DNA of 64,000 bases, taken from contig NZ_AUFQ01000004.1 in assembly GCF_000426585.1 (NCBI RefSeq), positions 144,006 to 208,005 on the forward strand. The letters run 5' to 3'. The first letter of the stretch is position 1; each line of letters begins with the position of its first letter. This document shows, piece by piece, positions 1 through 6,754 of this stretch. The stretch comes from Segatella baroniae DSM 16972 = JCM 13447. Its GTDB lineage: Bacteria; Bacteroidota; Bacteroidia; Bacteroidales; Bacteroidaceae. Made by a program: the position numbers and the translations under genes. Under the pieces are notes generated by a model, which was not told where the DNA came from, did not search any database, and saw only the letters and a program-made list of their open reading frames with translations.

Positions 1-522
1 GTGCTTGAGGCGAACCTGAACCCGACATTGCAGCCCCTTGACAAGAGCGTGCTGGCGCGTTTCATCGGTGAGCATGTGGAGACAAGCATCCGCCGCAACA
101 GTTACTGCCGCGTGGCCTACACCGACTGGTGGCTGAGCGACGTGAGCGTGCTGGAGAAACTTGCCCCGAACAACTGGAAGGTGGATGCCTACTACCTGAC
201 TGATGAGGACGGCAACGTGAAAAATGTGTACATCTATCAGAACGACATGCTCATAGACGAGCTTCAGAACGTCGGTACGTTCAATACGGCAGAATGTGAG
301 CAGACTGAGGAGGATAAGGAAATTTTCATGCAACAGCAGAAGAAAATAGCCAAGTTCAACAAGTATGTCGAGGACAATGCCATTGGCAGACTGGGAATAT
401 TGAAGCCATCCCCACAGATGCAACAGGAGGAACCGAAAGAGGTTATTTCCATCGCCCCGCAGGAAGAAGTTCCCTTTATATCATTTCCAAGTGCATCGAG
501 CCACGCTGTGGCAGACATATAA
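1..522 (+). CDS. MuA-type transposase, C-terminal part (5' truncated by window)
   Basis: The reading frame is open from the first base, so the GTG at position 1 is probably an internal Val and not a start. The 173 visible residues match in position and character the C-terminal beta-barrel and tail of MuA/DDE transposases. They include a charged linker (EQTEEDKEIFMQQQKK) and a Pro/Glu-rich tail, as expected for the region that contacts the MuB partner. The catalytic DDE residues lie upstream of the window. The MuB-like gene starts 34 bp downstream, which is the A-B order of Mu. The assignment rests mainly on this context; the fragment alone is weakly diagnostic. Confidence 0.65.
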   Translation: MLEANLNPTLQPLDKSVLARFIGEHVETSIRRNSYCRVAYTDWWLSDVSVLEKLAPNNWKVDAYYLTDEDGNVKNVYIYQNDMLIDELQNVGTFNTAECEQTEEDKEIFMQQQKKIAKFNKYVEDNAIGRLGILKPSPQMQQEEPKEVISIAPQEEVPFISFPSASSHAVADI

Positions 523-556
523 TTTTGTTATAATGGAGTTTTAATCGTGTTAGAAT

Positions 557-1432
557 ATGATTAGTGAGACACAGAAACATCGGATTTTGGAGGCGATAGC
601 CGCCAACCGCAAGAATTATCCAAGTGACGCTAAGCACGCCTCGGCATTAGGCATATCGGCCAGCGTCTACAATGGCTTGAAGAAGGGTCAGACGGATAAG
701 GCCCTTAGCGACGCCAACTGGGTGAACATCGCCCGGAGGTTAGACGTGAACCTGCGCGAGACGATTGAATGGAAGGGCGCGCAGACGGAGACCTTCAAGT
801 ACATCAGCATTCAGCTGGAGGCGTGCCAGGAGCGCAGCCTTAGCGTAATACTCTGCGACCTGCCGAACATCGGCAAGACCTTTACGGCTCGCTGGTACGT
901 GAACGAGCACCGCAACGCCGTATACGTAGACTGCTCACAGGTGAAGACGAAGCGGGCGTTGGTGAAGAAGATAGCTAAGGAGTTCGGCGTAGGCACAGCG
1001 GGCAAGTATCAGGACACCTACGAGGATCTTGTGTATTACCTGCGCTCAATGGAGCGTCCGTTGGTGGTGCTGGACGAAGCCGGGGACTTGCAATATGAAG
1101 CCTTTCTTGAACTGAAAGCCCTGTGGAACGCCACGGAAATGTGCTGCGGTTGGTACATGATGGGCGCGGATGGTCTGCGTGCGAAGATAAACCGCATGGT
1201 GGAATGTCAGAAGGTAGGTTATGCAGAGATATTCTCACGCTACGGTGGCAAGTATAGTAAAGTGACGCCAGATCAGGAAGACGACCGCAAGGCGTTCCTG
1301 CTGGAGCAGGCCCGCGTGGTGGCGACAGTGAATGCCTCGAAAGGCACGGATATAGGCCAGATTGTACGCAAGAGTGGCGGTGGGCTTAGGAGAGTATATA
1401 CGGAAATTGAAAAACTGAAGAAAGGAGCATAA
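557..1432 (+). CDS. MuB-like transposition target-selection ATPase
   Basis: The protein has 291 residues. An N-terminal helix-turn-helix (about residues 25-65, GISASVYNGLKKG) is followed by an AAA+ ATPase core. The Walker A region is DLPNIGKT at 101-108, with Asp where the first Gly is usual. Walker B is LVVLDE at 169-174. In Mu, MuB binds DNA in an ATP-dependent way, delivers target DNA to the transpososome and gives target immunity. The gene directly follows the transposase gene, as in Mu. The altered first P-loop residue is the only oddity; the Gly-Lys-Thr that contacts phosphate is intact, so activity is plausible. Confidence 0.88.
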   Translation: MISETQKHRILEAIAANRKNYPSDAKHASALGISASVYNGLKKGQTDKALSDANWVNIARRLDVNLRETIEWKGAQTETFKYISIQLEACQERSLSVILCDLPNIGKTFTARWYVNEHRNAVYVDCSQVKTKRALVKKIAKEFGVGTAGKYQDTYEDLVYYLRSMERPLVVLDEAGDLQYEAFLELKALWNATEMCCGWYMMGADGLRAKINRMVECQKVGYAEIFSRYGGKYSKVTPDQEDDRKAFLLEQARVVATVNASKGTDIGQIVRKSGGGLRRVYTEIEKLKKGA

Positions 1433-1433
1433 T

Positions 1434-1670
1434 ATGACAAACATTGAGATTCTGACACATCAGGCGTTGCAATCAATCGACTGCAAGATGTGTGACCAAA
1501 ATGAAATAAACTGGGAACAACGCAGGTATGAGATTGCAAAAGACCTTTATATTCAAACCTGTCAACAGGCAAAGTTGGAGGGTGATAATACCGCTGCAGA
1601 TGTGTTCCGAAGTGCGGCGTGGTTATCTCGCGTGGCAGCCGATTACTTAATAGAGGTTCTGAAAAAGTAG
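1434..1670 (+). CDS. Small early phage protein, unknown
   Basis: This 78-residue acidic protein starts 1 bp after the MuB-like stop, so it is probably translationally coupled. It contains a helix-rich segment (EQRRYEIAKDLYIQTCQQAK) and no recognisable motif. It ends 2 bp before the next ATPase gene, so it belongs to the early operon. I do not recognise the family. Confidence 0.7.
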   Translation: MTNIEILTHQALQSIDCKMCDQNEINWEQRRYEIAKDLYIQTCQQAKLEGDNTAADVFRSAAWLSRVAADYLIEVLKK

Positions 1671-1672
1671 CT

Positions 1673-2296
1673 ATGGCAAAGCGAGCATATAGTCCGAAGG
1701 AGATCGCGAAGAAGACGTACAAGACACTCCCGTGGGGTGGCCGTTGGGCGGAGTGTTTCGGCTTACCGGAAGAAAACTCCACATGGTTTATCAGTGGCGC
1801 CAGTGCTGCCGGGAAGAGCTCGTTCGTGATGCAGCTGGCCCGTGAGCTTACTCATTACGGGCAGGTGCTGTACGCGAGTTATGAAGAAGGTGTAAGTCAG
1901 AGTTTCCAGGATCGTATCAAGCTGTTTGAGATGGACAAACGGCAGGGTTGGTTTCGGGTGGTGACGGAGGACACGATAGAAGACCTGACCGCACGGCTGA
2001 AGAAACGGCACAGCGCGAAGTTCATCATCGTTGACAGTTATCAGGAGAGCGGCTGGGAATGGCCGGAGACGAAGAAGCTGATAGAGACCTTTCCTCGGAA
2101 GAGTTTTATCTTCATCAGTATGGAAGCCAAGGGACAGCCATTGGGCAAGCCTGCGCTCCGACTTCGTTACAAGGCGGGTGTGAAAGTAAGGGTAGTCGGT
2201 TTTAGGGCTTATTGTCAGGGACGTTTCAATCCCGATGCGGGCAACAGTTTCGTTGTGTGGGAGGAAGGTATATTGAGAACAAGCAATAACATTTAA
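1673..2296 (+). CDS. RecA-like P-loop ATPase of the early region
   Basis: The protein has 207 residues from the ATG at 1673, which lies 2 bp after the preceding stop; an earlier in-frame start would overlap that gene. Walker A is GASAAGKSS (about residues 42-50). The pattern LYASYEEG resembles the RadA/DnaB-type RecA core, and FIIVDSYQES acts as Walker B. It is shorter than RadA and has no zinc finger. Proteins of this kind sit between MuB and small replication-associated genes in Bacteroidales Mu-like phages. Its role is probably in DNA replication or recombination, but this is inference. Confidence 0.75.
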   Translation: MAKRAYSPKEIAKKTYKTLPWGGRWAECFGLPEENSTWFISGASAAGKSSFVMQLARELTHYGQVLYASYEEGVSQSFQDRIKLFEMDKRQGWFRVVTEDTIEDLTARLKKRHSAKFIIVDSYQESGWEWPETKKLIETFPRKSFIFISMEAKGQPLGKPALRLRYKAGVKVRVVGFRAYCQGRFNPDAGNSFVVWEEGILRTSNNI

Positions 2297-2314
2297 AGGT
2301 AAAAGGGTAAAACG
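2296..2314 (+). repeat. GTAAAA microsatellite, copy 1
   Basis: A short run of RGTAAAA units fills the gap between the P-loop ATPase stop and the 56-codon gene start. It is the first of at least six such runs in the prophage. Confidence 0.7.
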
Positions 2315-2485
2315 ATGGCAAGTAAGCGAGATAACCTGCTGTACAGGTTGAGGAAAAAGGGTATAAGGGTGCTGATACGTGAACGGATTATATTCCTTCC
2401 TTTTGACGGCGCGCCTTTTGAAATCATACAGGTGAAGCGGCTGTGTAAGGAGTTTCGTTTTCATGTACAATTAGAAATTGAGTAA
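2315..2485 (+). CDS. 56-aa basic hypothetical protein
   Basis: ATG at 2315 to TAA at 2485 encodes a small basic protein beginning MASKRDNLLYRLRKKGIRV and ending HVQLEIE. It fills a gap that would otherwise hold no gene, is in the same direction as its neighbours and ends 5 bp before the next start. A beta-rich centre (RERIIFLPFDG) is visible. The family is unknown; operon fit is the main support. Confidence 0.6.
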   Translation: MASKRDNLLYRLRKKGIRVLIRERIIFLPFDGAPFEIIQVKRLCKEFRFHVQLEIE

Positions 2486-2490
2486 AAAAT

Positions 2491-2865
2491 ATGAGCAAGG
2501 AAAAACGAATAAAGAAAGTATATATCGCAGGAAAGATAGGTGAGGATATTCTTAGCGATACAACTCGCAAGAAATTTGCAGAGGCAGAAGCGTGGTTGAA
2601 AGCAAAAGGATATAAAGTGTTTAATCCGACTCAAAGCGGGCTTGGCATCATGGCAGAGAACTACGCAAAGGCATGTGGCACGAACTTCTATGAAGAGATA
2701 CTTCTTCTTGACATTATGCAACTGAAACGGTGTGATATCATCTGTTTGCTTCCTGACTGGCACGAAAGCCCAGGTGCCTTGGCTGAGTTTTTCTTCGCTA
2801 AAGCAATAGGTAAGAAAATAAAACAGATTACAATGTTTGAAAATAAAATAGTAGATTGGATATGA
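2491..2865 (+). CDS. DUF4406-like protein (nucleoside deoxyribosyltransferase fold)
   Basis: This 124-residue protein begins with the family hallmark KKVYIAGKIG, followed by a helix and KGYKVFNP. The second hallmark is CDIICLLPDWHESPGALAEF, where a Trp and the Ser-x-Gly-Ala-x-x-Glu stretch line the putative active site. DUF4406 belongs to the nucleoside 2-deoxyribosyltransferase-like superfamily. Substrates in phages are unknown, but nucleotide salvage or signalling is plausible. Its stop overlaps the next start (ATGA at 2862), so the two genes are translationally coupled. Confidence 0.8.
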   Translation: MSKEKRIKKVYIAGKIGEDILSDTTRKKFAEAEAWLKAKGYKVFNPTQSGLGIMAENYAKACGTNFYEEILLLDIMQLKRCDIICLLPDWHESPGALAEFFFAKAIGKKIKQITMFENKIVDWI

Positions 2866-3095
2866 GCAAGGAAAAACGAACAATCGAAATTGCCCCAAGA
2901 CTGATAAGTCCCGGCGGGCGTATGACGGAGGTGTTGGAAAGCCGTGGGCACGCGTGTAGCTGTTGTCAAGGCAACGGCTATTTTTGGCAGGAGAACGTAT
3001 ATCGGGAACGGTATAAGCAAGAATGCCCCGTGTGTAAAGGCAGCGGACGGCTTGATGCGGTGGTGACTATAGAATGGAAAGCGGGAGAAAGGTAA
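2862..3095 (+). CDS. Small zinc-knuckle protein (DnaJ-type CxxCxGxG repeats)
   Basis: The start is chosen at the ATG at 2862, which overlaps the preceding TGA as ATGA; an ATG six bases earlier is in frame but less likely. The 77-residue product carries two half zinc knuckles, CSCCQGNGYF and CPVCKGSGRL, the CxxCxGxG pattern of the DnaJ cysteine-rich domain. Its first residues MSKEKR are identical to those of the upstream gene because 20 bp around both starts are repeated. It probably binds zinc; its partner is unknown. Confidence 0.75.
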   Translation: MSKEKRTIEIAPRLISPGGRMTEVLESRGHACSCCQGNGYFWQENVYRERYKQECPVCKGSGRLDAVVTIEWKAGER

Positions 3096-3124
3096 AAAGG
3101 TAAAAAAGTAAAAGGGTAAAAAAT
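3091..3124 (+). repeat. GTAAAA microsatellite, copy 2
   Basis: Four GTAAAA-type units begin at the stop codon of the zinc-knuckle gene and end at the next start codon. Confidence 0.75.
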
Positions 3125-3388
3125 ATGAAGCAGACAATAAAAACATTGAAGCAGTGGGAAAAATCGGGAAAGGACTTAGACGAGTTCCTGTGTCCCGGTG
3201 ATTGGATAAGTGAAGATTTGTGTAACTATATCGGCGAAATCGTTCCTCCTTATTATTGCTCTTGCGACTTCGTTCAGGGTGGAGATCCGATTAAATCTGA
3301 AGACAATGTATTGTTTTATTGCACCTGTTACAAAACAGAAGACAACAGATACTTATACCTCGGAGTTCTTCCAGAGTTCAAACAATAA
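3125..3388 (+). CDS. 87-aa hypothetical phage protein
   Basis: An acidic 87-residue protein starts directly after a GTAAAA run. It contains several Cys and Tyr residues (VPPYYCSCDFVQGG, LFYCTCYKTEDN) that could bind metal, and a C-terminal YLYLGVLPEF strand. No family is recognised. It is co-directional with the rest of the early operon. Confidence 0.65.
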   Translation: MKQTIKTLKQWEKSGKDLDEFLCPGDWISEDLCNYIGEIVPPYYCSCDFVQGGDPIKSEDNVLFYCTCYKTEDNRYLYLGVLPEFKQ

Positions 3389-3401
3389 AAACGCTAAAGA
3401 T

Positions 3402-3692
3402 ATGGAGAAGTTAAAGTATTATTCGATGATACAGAGTGACAAGCCGGAATGGCTGTTGAGGTTGCAGTTTGAAGTCAGTCAGCATTACACACTGCGTGGC
3501 ATTGAGGACACTCCTGAAGAGTGGCTGGCATTGCAGGACTTCGTGGACGCTTTCATTCGCAGTCTATACATCCGTCGGGATATCATGGTGAAGAGCGAGG
3601 TGGCTGCGGATCTGCAGACGGAGGACGGCAAGACGCAACTGCTCATCAAGCGGAACGGGAAGACGGTACAGGCGTATTACATTGAAAAGTAA
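3402..3692 (+). CDS. 96-aa hypothetical phage protein
   Basis: The start is placed at the ATG at 3402, 13 bp after the preceding stop. A longer in-frame ORF from 3210 would overlap the preceding gene almost completely and its extra N-terminus looks like out-of-frame translation. The product is helical in the middle (PEEWLALQDFVDAFIRSLYI) with a C-terminal beta hairpin (TQLLIKRNGKTVQAYYI). The family is unknown. Confidence 0.65.
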   Translation: MEKLKYYSMIQSDKPEWLLRLQFEVSQHYTLRGIEDTPEEWLALQDFVDAFIRSLYIRRDIMVKSEVAADLQTEDGKTQLLIKRNGKTVQAYYIEK

Positions 3693-3726
3693 AAGAGTAA
3701 AACGATAAAAAAGTAAAATATAAGAT
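3686..3726 (+). repeat. GTAAAA microsatellite, copy 3
   Basis: An A-rich run of GTAAAA/GATAAAA units overlaps the end of the 96-aa gene and leads into the start of the next one. Confidence 0.7.
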
Positions 3727-4035
3727 ATGGAAAGAGTAAAAAGCATTGAACAGCTTCAGAAAGGAAACAGAATAGTGAGAGTACAGGGTGGTAATGTTGA
3801 GATCTTGGAATTTATTTGCCCTCACCCTCATCACGAGAAGTACTCTGTATTCTTAAACCAGAACTGGGACGGACTGCCGAAATTTTACAATCCTCGGCTT
3901 GAAAGCGAAAAATGGTATCTGTTTCACGACACGACTGAAGAATGGGATGAAATAATCGACATAAGAATGGCGCAACTCAGAAAAGAGATAGAGAACATTG
4001 AAAACTATCGTAAGAACGAAAAAAGGAAAGAATAA
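3727..4035 (+). CDS. 102-aa hypothetical phage protein
   Basis: The N-terminal half is beta-rich (GNRIVRVQGGNVEILEFICPHP) and the C-terminus is a charged helix (MAQLRKEIENIENYRKNEK). A His/Pro cluster (CPHPHHEKY) might bind metal. It belongs to the early operon; the family is not recognised. Confidence 0.65.
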   Translation: MERVKSIEQLQKGNRIVRVQGGNVEILEFICPHPHHEKYSVFLNQNWDGLPKFYNPRLESEKWYLFHDTTEEWDEIIDIRMAQLRKEIENIENYRKNEKRKE

Positions 4036-4102
4036 GAAAATCTACATCAGCGGCGCGATAGCGCACTATGACATAATGGGAATAAGTTTTACATCAATTT
4101 AA
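4028..4102 (+). pseudogene. Remnant of a DUF4406-like gene N-terminus
   Basis: In the frame of 4034-4102 the sequence reads KKIYISGAIAHYDIMG before running into a stop. KIYISGAI is the N-terminal hallmark of DUF4406 proteins, the same family as the intact gene at 2491. No ATG precedes it in frame and the remainder of the domain is absent. I read this as a decayed or deleted copy. Confidence 0.5.
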
Positions 4103-4112
4103 TATAAGCATT

Positions 4113-4382
4113 ATGAGCAATTTTTTAGACGAAATCAAGAAGCGTATTCAAGTGTGGCACGAGCAGCGTGCTCAGCGTATCGAGGCGGAGCGTCAGGCAC
4201 TGCTCGACGCGGAGGCACGTGAAGCCGTGCAGGTAATGGAATTCAACGGCAGGCTGTACATCTGTGTACACGGCAAACCACTGTTTGACATCGACATCTT
4301 CAAAGGCAGCGTGGCCGAGGTCGTAGCCAATGGCCGTAGGGCTTATAAAGACTGGAAGGAGGAGAAATTATGGGAAAAGTAA
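4113..4382 (+). CDS. 89-aa hypothetical phage protein
   Basis: A charged N-terminal helix (EIKKRIQVWHEQRAQRIEAE) is followed by a small beta-rich unit (VMEFNGRLYICVHGKPLFDI). The last codons overlap the start of the next gene by 13 bp, so they are probably coupled. The family is unknown. Confidence 0.7.
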   Translation: MSNFLDEIKKRIQVWHEQRAQRIEAERQALLDAEAREAVQVMEFNGRLYICVHGKPLFDIDIFKGSVAEVVANGRRAYKDWKEEKLWEK

Positions 4383-4633
4383 ATATTGGACCACGATATT
4401 ATCGTGTTACTGCCATCATTAAACCGGAAGGGTTTAATAAGATATTATTGGAGGGGCTTTTTGTTTATGGAAAAGAGGCATATACTCTTTCGGAAATCAA
4501 AAAGAAATGCTGGGATTTCCTCAAACCTCAGATAAACTTCGAAAAATATGGTATTGACCCAGAACAGGTAAGAAAGGATATTAAACTTACATCGCTGCCG
4601 TGTGATTTCTTGCTCAATGCGGACCAAAAATAG
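4370..4633 (+). CDS. 87-aa hypothetical phage protein
   Basis: The ATG at 4370 lies inside the end of the preceding gene. The protein has an N-terminal strand (RYYRVTAIIKPEG) and a helix that follows a YTLSEIKKKCWDFLKPQ segment. No motif is recognised. The AT content is a little higher than in the flanking genes. Confidence 0.65.
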   Translation: MGKVNIGPRYYRVTAIIKPEGFNKILLEGLFVYGKEAYTLSEIKKKCWDFLKPQINFEKYGIDPEQVRKDIKLTSLPCDFLLNADQK

Positions 4634-4638
4634 GAATT

Positions 4639-5091
4639 ATGGAAGAAGGTTTTAATTACGCACGGTTTTATACTCTGCTGAAGAAATTGCCTGGAGCGGA
4701 CAAGGAGACGCTGGTGTATTGTTCCACCATCGGGAGGACAACAAGCCTGCGCGAGATGACTTCAAAGGAGTATGACGAGATGTGCGCCTCGATGGAGGAG
4801 CAGATAGGCTGGAAGGCGCAAGTGAAGAAGAAACGCAGCCTTTGCCTGAAGCTGATGCAACAGGCTGGTATTGACACGACTGATTGGCAGCGCATCAACG
4901 ATTTCTGCCGTCACCCGAAGATTGCAGGGAAAGTATTCGCCCGGCTGAATGTAGCGGATTTGGACGTACTTCAGACAAAGCTGCGCAGCATTATACGCAA
5001 AGGCGGACTGAAACCGAAGCCGGCACGAGATGAACACAGGAATACGACCTCGTTCGTCTATATCCCGATGAACAATATAGCAGAAAGTTAG
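4639..5091 (+). CDS. GemA-like phage regulatory protein (Mu gp16-type)
   Basis: The 150-residue protein has a Lys/Arg-rich centre (KAQVKKKRSLCLKLMQQAGI) and then a helical domain, WQRINDFCRHPKIAGKVFAR, followed by DVLQTKLRSIIRKGG. This pattern (Trp, helix, Phe-Cys, I-x-GK-x-F, L-x-KLR-x-I) is typical of the Mu gp16/GemA family, which modulates host gene expression and DNA topology in Mu. Its position in the early operon ahead of Gam also fits. The similarity is by motif only, so the call is moderately sure. Confidence 0.6.
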   Translation: MEEGFNYARFYTLLKKLPGADKETLVYCSTIGRTTSLREMTSKEYDEMCASMEEQIGWKAQVKKKRSLCLKLMQQAGIDTTDWQRINDFCRHPKIAGKVFARLNVADLDVLQTKLRSIIRKGGLKPKPARDEHRNTTSFVYIPMNNIAES

Positions 5092-5096
5092 ACAAA

Positions 5097-5267
5097 ATGA
5101 CATCAAGAGAATTTGTAAAACGCTCTATGGAGCGCATTCGGGAACTCGGTAAGGACATGAGCAATGAGGATTATAGCAACAGCCTTGAGCAACTTGCCTA
5201 TGAACTTGAAACCGAACGGCAGGAAGTGAACTGGCAGGTATTAACCAGTGAGGGAAAATTTATTTAA
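5097..5267 (+). CDS. 56-aa hypothetical phage protein
   Basis: ATG at 5097 to TAA at 5267 encodes a highly charged helical peptide beginning MTSREFVKRSMERIREL. It starts 5 bp after the GemA-like stop and ends 21 bp before the DUF4494 gene. It is supported by operon fit and amphipathic helix periodicity. The function is unknown. Confidence 0.6.
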   Translation: MTSREFVKRSMERIRELGKDMSNEDYSNSLEQLAYELETERQEVNWQVLTSEGKFI

Positions 5268-5288
5268 TAATTTATAAGAATATAATTT

Positions 5289-5735
5289 ATGAGAACAAAA
5301 ACAAGCAATTGGTTTGAAGTCAAGATGCGCTATGACAAAGTGCATGAGGACGGGTATGAAAAGAAAGTGACCGAGAGTTATGTGGTCGAGGCTCTTTCAT
5401 TCGGAGAGGCAGAAAAGACGGCTATTGAGTTCCTTGGCAGCTATGTGTCCGGAGAAATTCAGGTTGTAAACATCAACCCGATGAAATTCCAAGAAGTGTT
5501 CTTCAACGAGCAAGAGTCATGCGACCGATACTACAAAGCCATACTTCAGTTTATCACCATTGACGAGAAAACGGAAAGAGAAAAGCACACGCAGGTTTAC
5601 TATCTGGTGCAGGCTTCTTCTTTCGACAACTGCAAGGACACTATCCGAACGATTATGGACGGCACCATGATAGACTATCAGATTGCTTCAGTAGCAGAAA
5701 CCAAGGTTATTGATGTGATAGAACACGAGTTATAA
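5289..5735 (+). CDS. DUF4494 family protein
   Basis: The 148-residue protein begins with the DUF4494 signature NWFEVKMRYDKVHEDGYEKK and continues VTESYVVEALSFGEAEKTA, with a second repeat-like half (QFITIDEKTEREK, VYYLVQASSFDNCKDTI). DUF4494 is a Bacteroidetes-restricted family common in phages and mobile elements and has no known function. The two halves look like a duplicated strand-helix unit. Confidence 0.85.
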   Translation: MRTKTSNWFEVKMRYDKVHEDGYEKKVTESYVVEALSFGEAEKTAIEFLGSYVSGEIQVVNINPMKFQEVFFNEQESCDRYYKAILQFITIDEKTEREKHTQVYYLVQASSFDNCKDTIRTIMDGTMIDYQIASVAETKVIDVIEHEL

Positions 5736-5756
5736 ACCCTATAAAAAGAAAAGACA

Positions 5757-6311
5757 ATGGCAACAAGAAAAAAGAAAGTAATCATCACAGGCGTGAGCAG
5801 AGAAGCCGCCGATGAAGCGTTTGCAACCTACGCTAAAAGCGATGCACAGGTACAGAAAATCAATGCGGACATCGAGCTGCAGTGTGCCAAGATCCGTGAG
5901 AAGTATGCAGACAAGCTGGCGACCCTCACCGAGGGGAGGGACAAGGCTTTCGATACCCTGCAGGCTTTTGCCACGGAGAACCAAGCCGAGCTCTTTGCCA
6001 AGAAGAAGAGCCTCGACATGGCTCACGGTACCATCGGTTTCCGTACAGGAACACCGAAGCTGAAGACACTGAAAGGCTTTACTTGGGCGAGTGCGCTGGA
6101 ATTGGTTAAGGAGTTCCTACCTGACTATGTTCGTCAGACATGGGACATCGCCAAGGACAAGCTGCTTGCAGACAGGGAGAGTTGCGTTCAAGAGCCCGGC
6201 AACCCTCTTGGTCCCGGCAAGTCTATGTATGAGCAGATGGCCAAATGCGGCATTCAGGTAGTGCAGGATGAAGCCTTCTACGTGGAACCCAAGAAGGAGG
6301 AAAACGAATAA
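5757..6311 (+). CDS. gam: Gam-like host-nuclease inhibitor / DNA-end protection protein
   Basis: The 184-residue protein matches the Mu Gam architecture. A long coiled coil (about residues 20-85, AQVQKINADIELQCAKIREK and further) is followed by the core MAHGTIGFRTGTPKLKTL, a beta-rich piece conserved in Gam. Mu Gam is a Ku-like dimer that binds double-strand ends and blocks exonucleases. Placement at the end of the early operon is as in Mu-like phages. Confidence is high from the GxIxFR pattern and coiled coil. Confidence 0.85.
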   Translation: MATRKKKVIITGVSREAADEAFATYAKSDAQVQKINADIELQCAKIREKYADKLATLTEGRDKAFDTLQAFATENQAELFAKKKSLDMAHGTIGFRTGTPKLKTLKGFTWASALELVKEFLPDYVRQTWDIAKDKLLADRESCVQEPGNPLGPGKSMYEQMAKCGIQVVQDEAFYVEPKKEENE

Positions 6312-6346
6312 AGGTAAAAAAGTAAAAAAGTAAAAAGGTAAAAAAA
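6309..6346 (+). repeat. GTAAAA microsatellite, copy 4
   Basis: Four consecutive GTAAAA-type units follow the gam stop codon directly. This is one of the cleanest copies. Confidence 0.8.
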
Positions 6347-6403
6347 CGAGATTATAGCCCGTGAGGGTGGTTTCATACGTTGTATTTTAAATTAAACAAA
6401 AAC

Positions 6404-6419
6404 GGGGGCAGCGGCCCCC
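6404..6419 (+). other. Short GC hairpin GGGGGC-AGCG-GCCCCC
   Basis: A perfect 6-bp stem with a 4-base loop lies between gam and the next gene, 5 bp before a tRNA-like minihelix. There is no T-run, so it is not a typical terminator. It may be part of a larger RNA structure. Confidence 0.6.
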
Positions 6420-6424
6420 TCTCC

Positions 6425-6470
6425 GGGCGGAACGGTTCATGCAGAAAAGGTTCGATTCCTTTACCGCCCA
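6425..6470 (+). ncRNA. tRNA-like acceptor/T-arm minihelix
   Basis: GGGCGG at 6425 pairs with CCGCCC at 6464-6469, and an A follows as discriminator. Inside it, AAAGG-TTCGATT-CCTTT is a canonical T-arm with the invariant GGTTCRANTCC pattern. Only 15 bases separate the 5' acceptor strand from the T-arm, so the D-arm and anticodon arm are missing. CCA is not encoded. It could be a tRNA relic picked up by the phage or a structured element in the mRNA leader of the next gene. No complete tRNA is claimed. Confidence 0.5.
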
Positions 6471-6496
6471 CGTTGACGTTAACACACAATTCATAT

Positions 6497-6754
6497 ATGA
6501 GAAGAAAAGACAATCAAAGACGGCCTGGGCTGTCTTACATGCGACGGGTTGCGGAGGTAAACGAAATCTATGACAAGTATGTGCGTACGGGACTCTCTAA
6601 TCGGGAGATCTGGCGTCGTTATATCTATCCCCGGTTTATGATCAGCGAGCGGGCTTTTTACAAGATCCTGAAAGCGTCCGCAAAGATTGATGAACAAACG
6701 GCACGTGTTATTGAGCCTTATCTGAATTTTGATTTTTCACCCGATCACTCATGA
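6497..6754 (+). CDS. 85-aa basic protein with probable helix-turn-helix
   Basis: The start is placed at the ATG at 6497; an upstream in-frame start would read through the hairpin and minihelix. Residues around GLSNREIWRRYIYPRFMIS and ERAFYKILKA have the spacing of a helix-turn-helix of the recombinase/phage-regulator type. It overlaps the next gene by ATGA at 6751, so it is co-translated with the gpG-like gene. It may regulate the middle or late region; that is inference. Confidence 0.65.
   Translation: MRRKDNQRRPGLSYMRRVAEVNEIYDKYVRTGLSNREIWRRYIYPRFMISERAFYKILKASAKIDEQTARVIEPYLNFDFSPDHS

Noticed and set aside
3210..3401. Long start for the 96-aa protein
   Set aside because: It would overlap the 87-aa gene nearly fully, and the extra residues look like out-of-frame translation.
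6425..6470. Complete tRNA gene
   Set aside because: Only acceptor and T-arm are present; there is no room for D-arm and anticodon arm.
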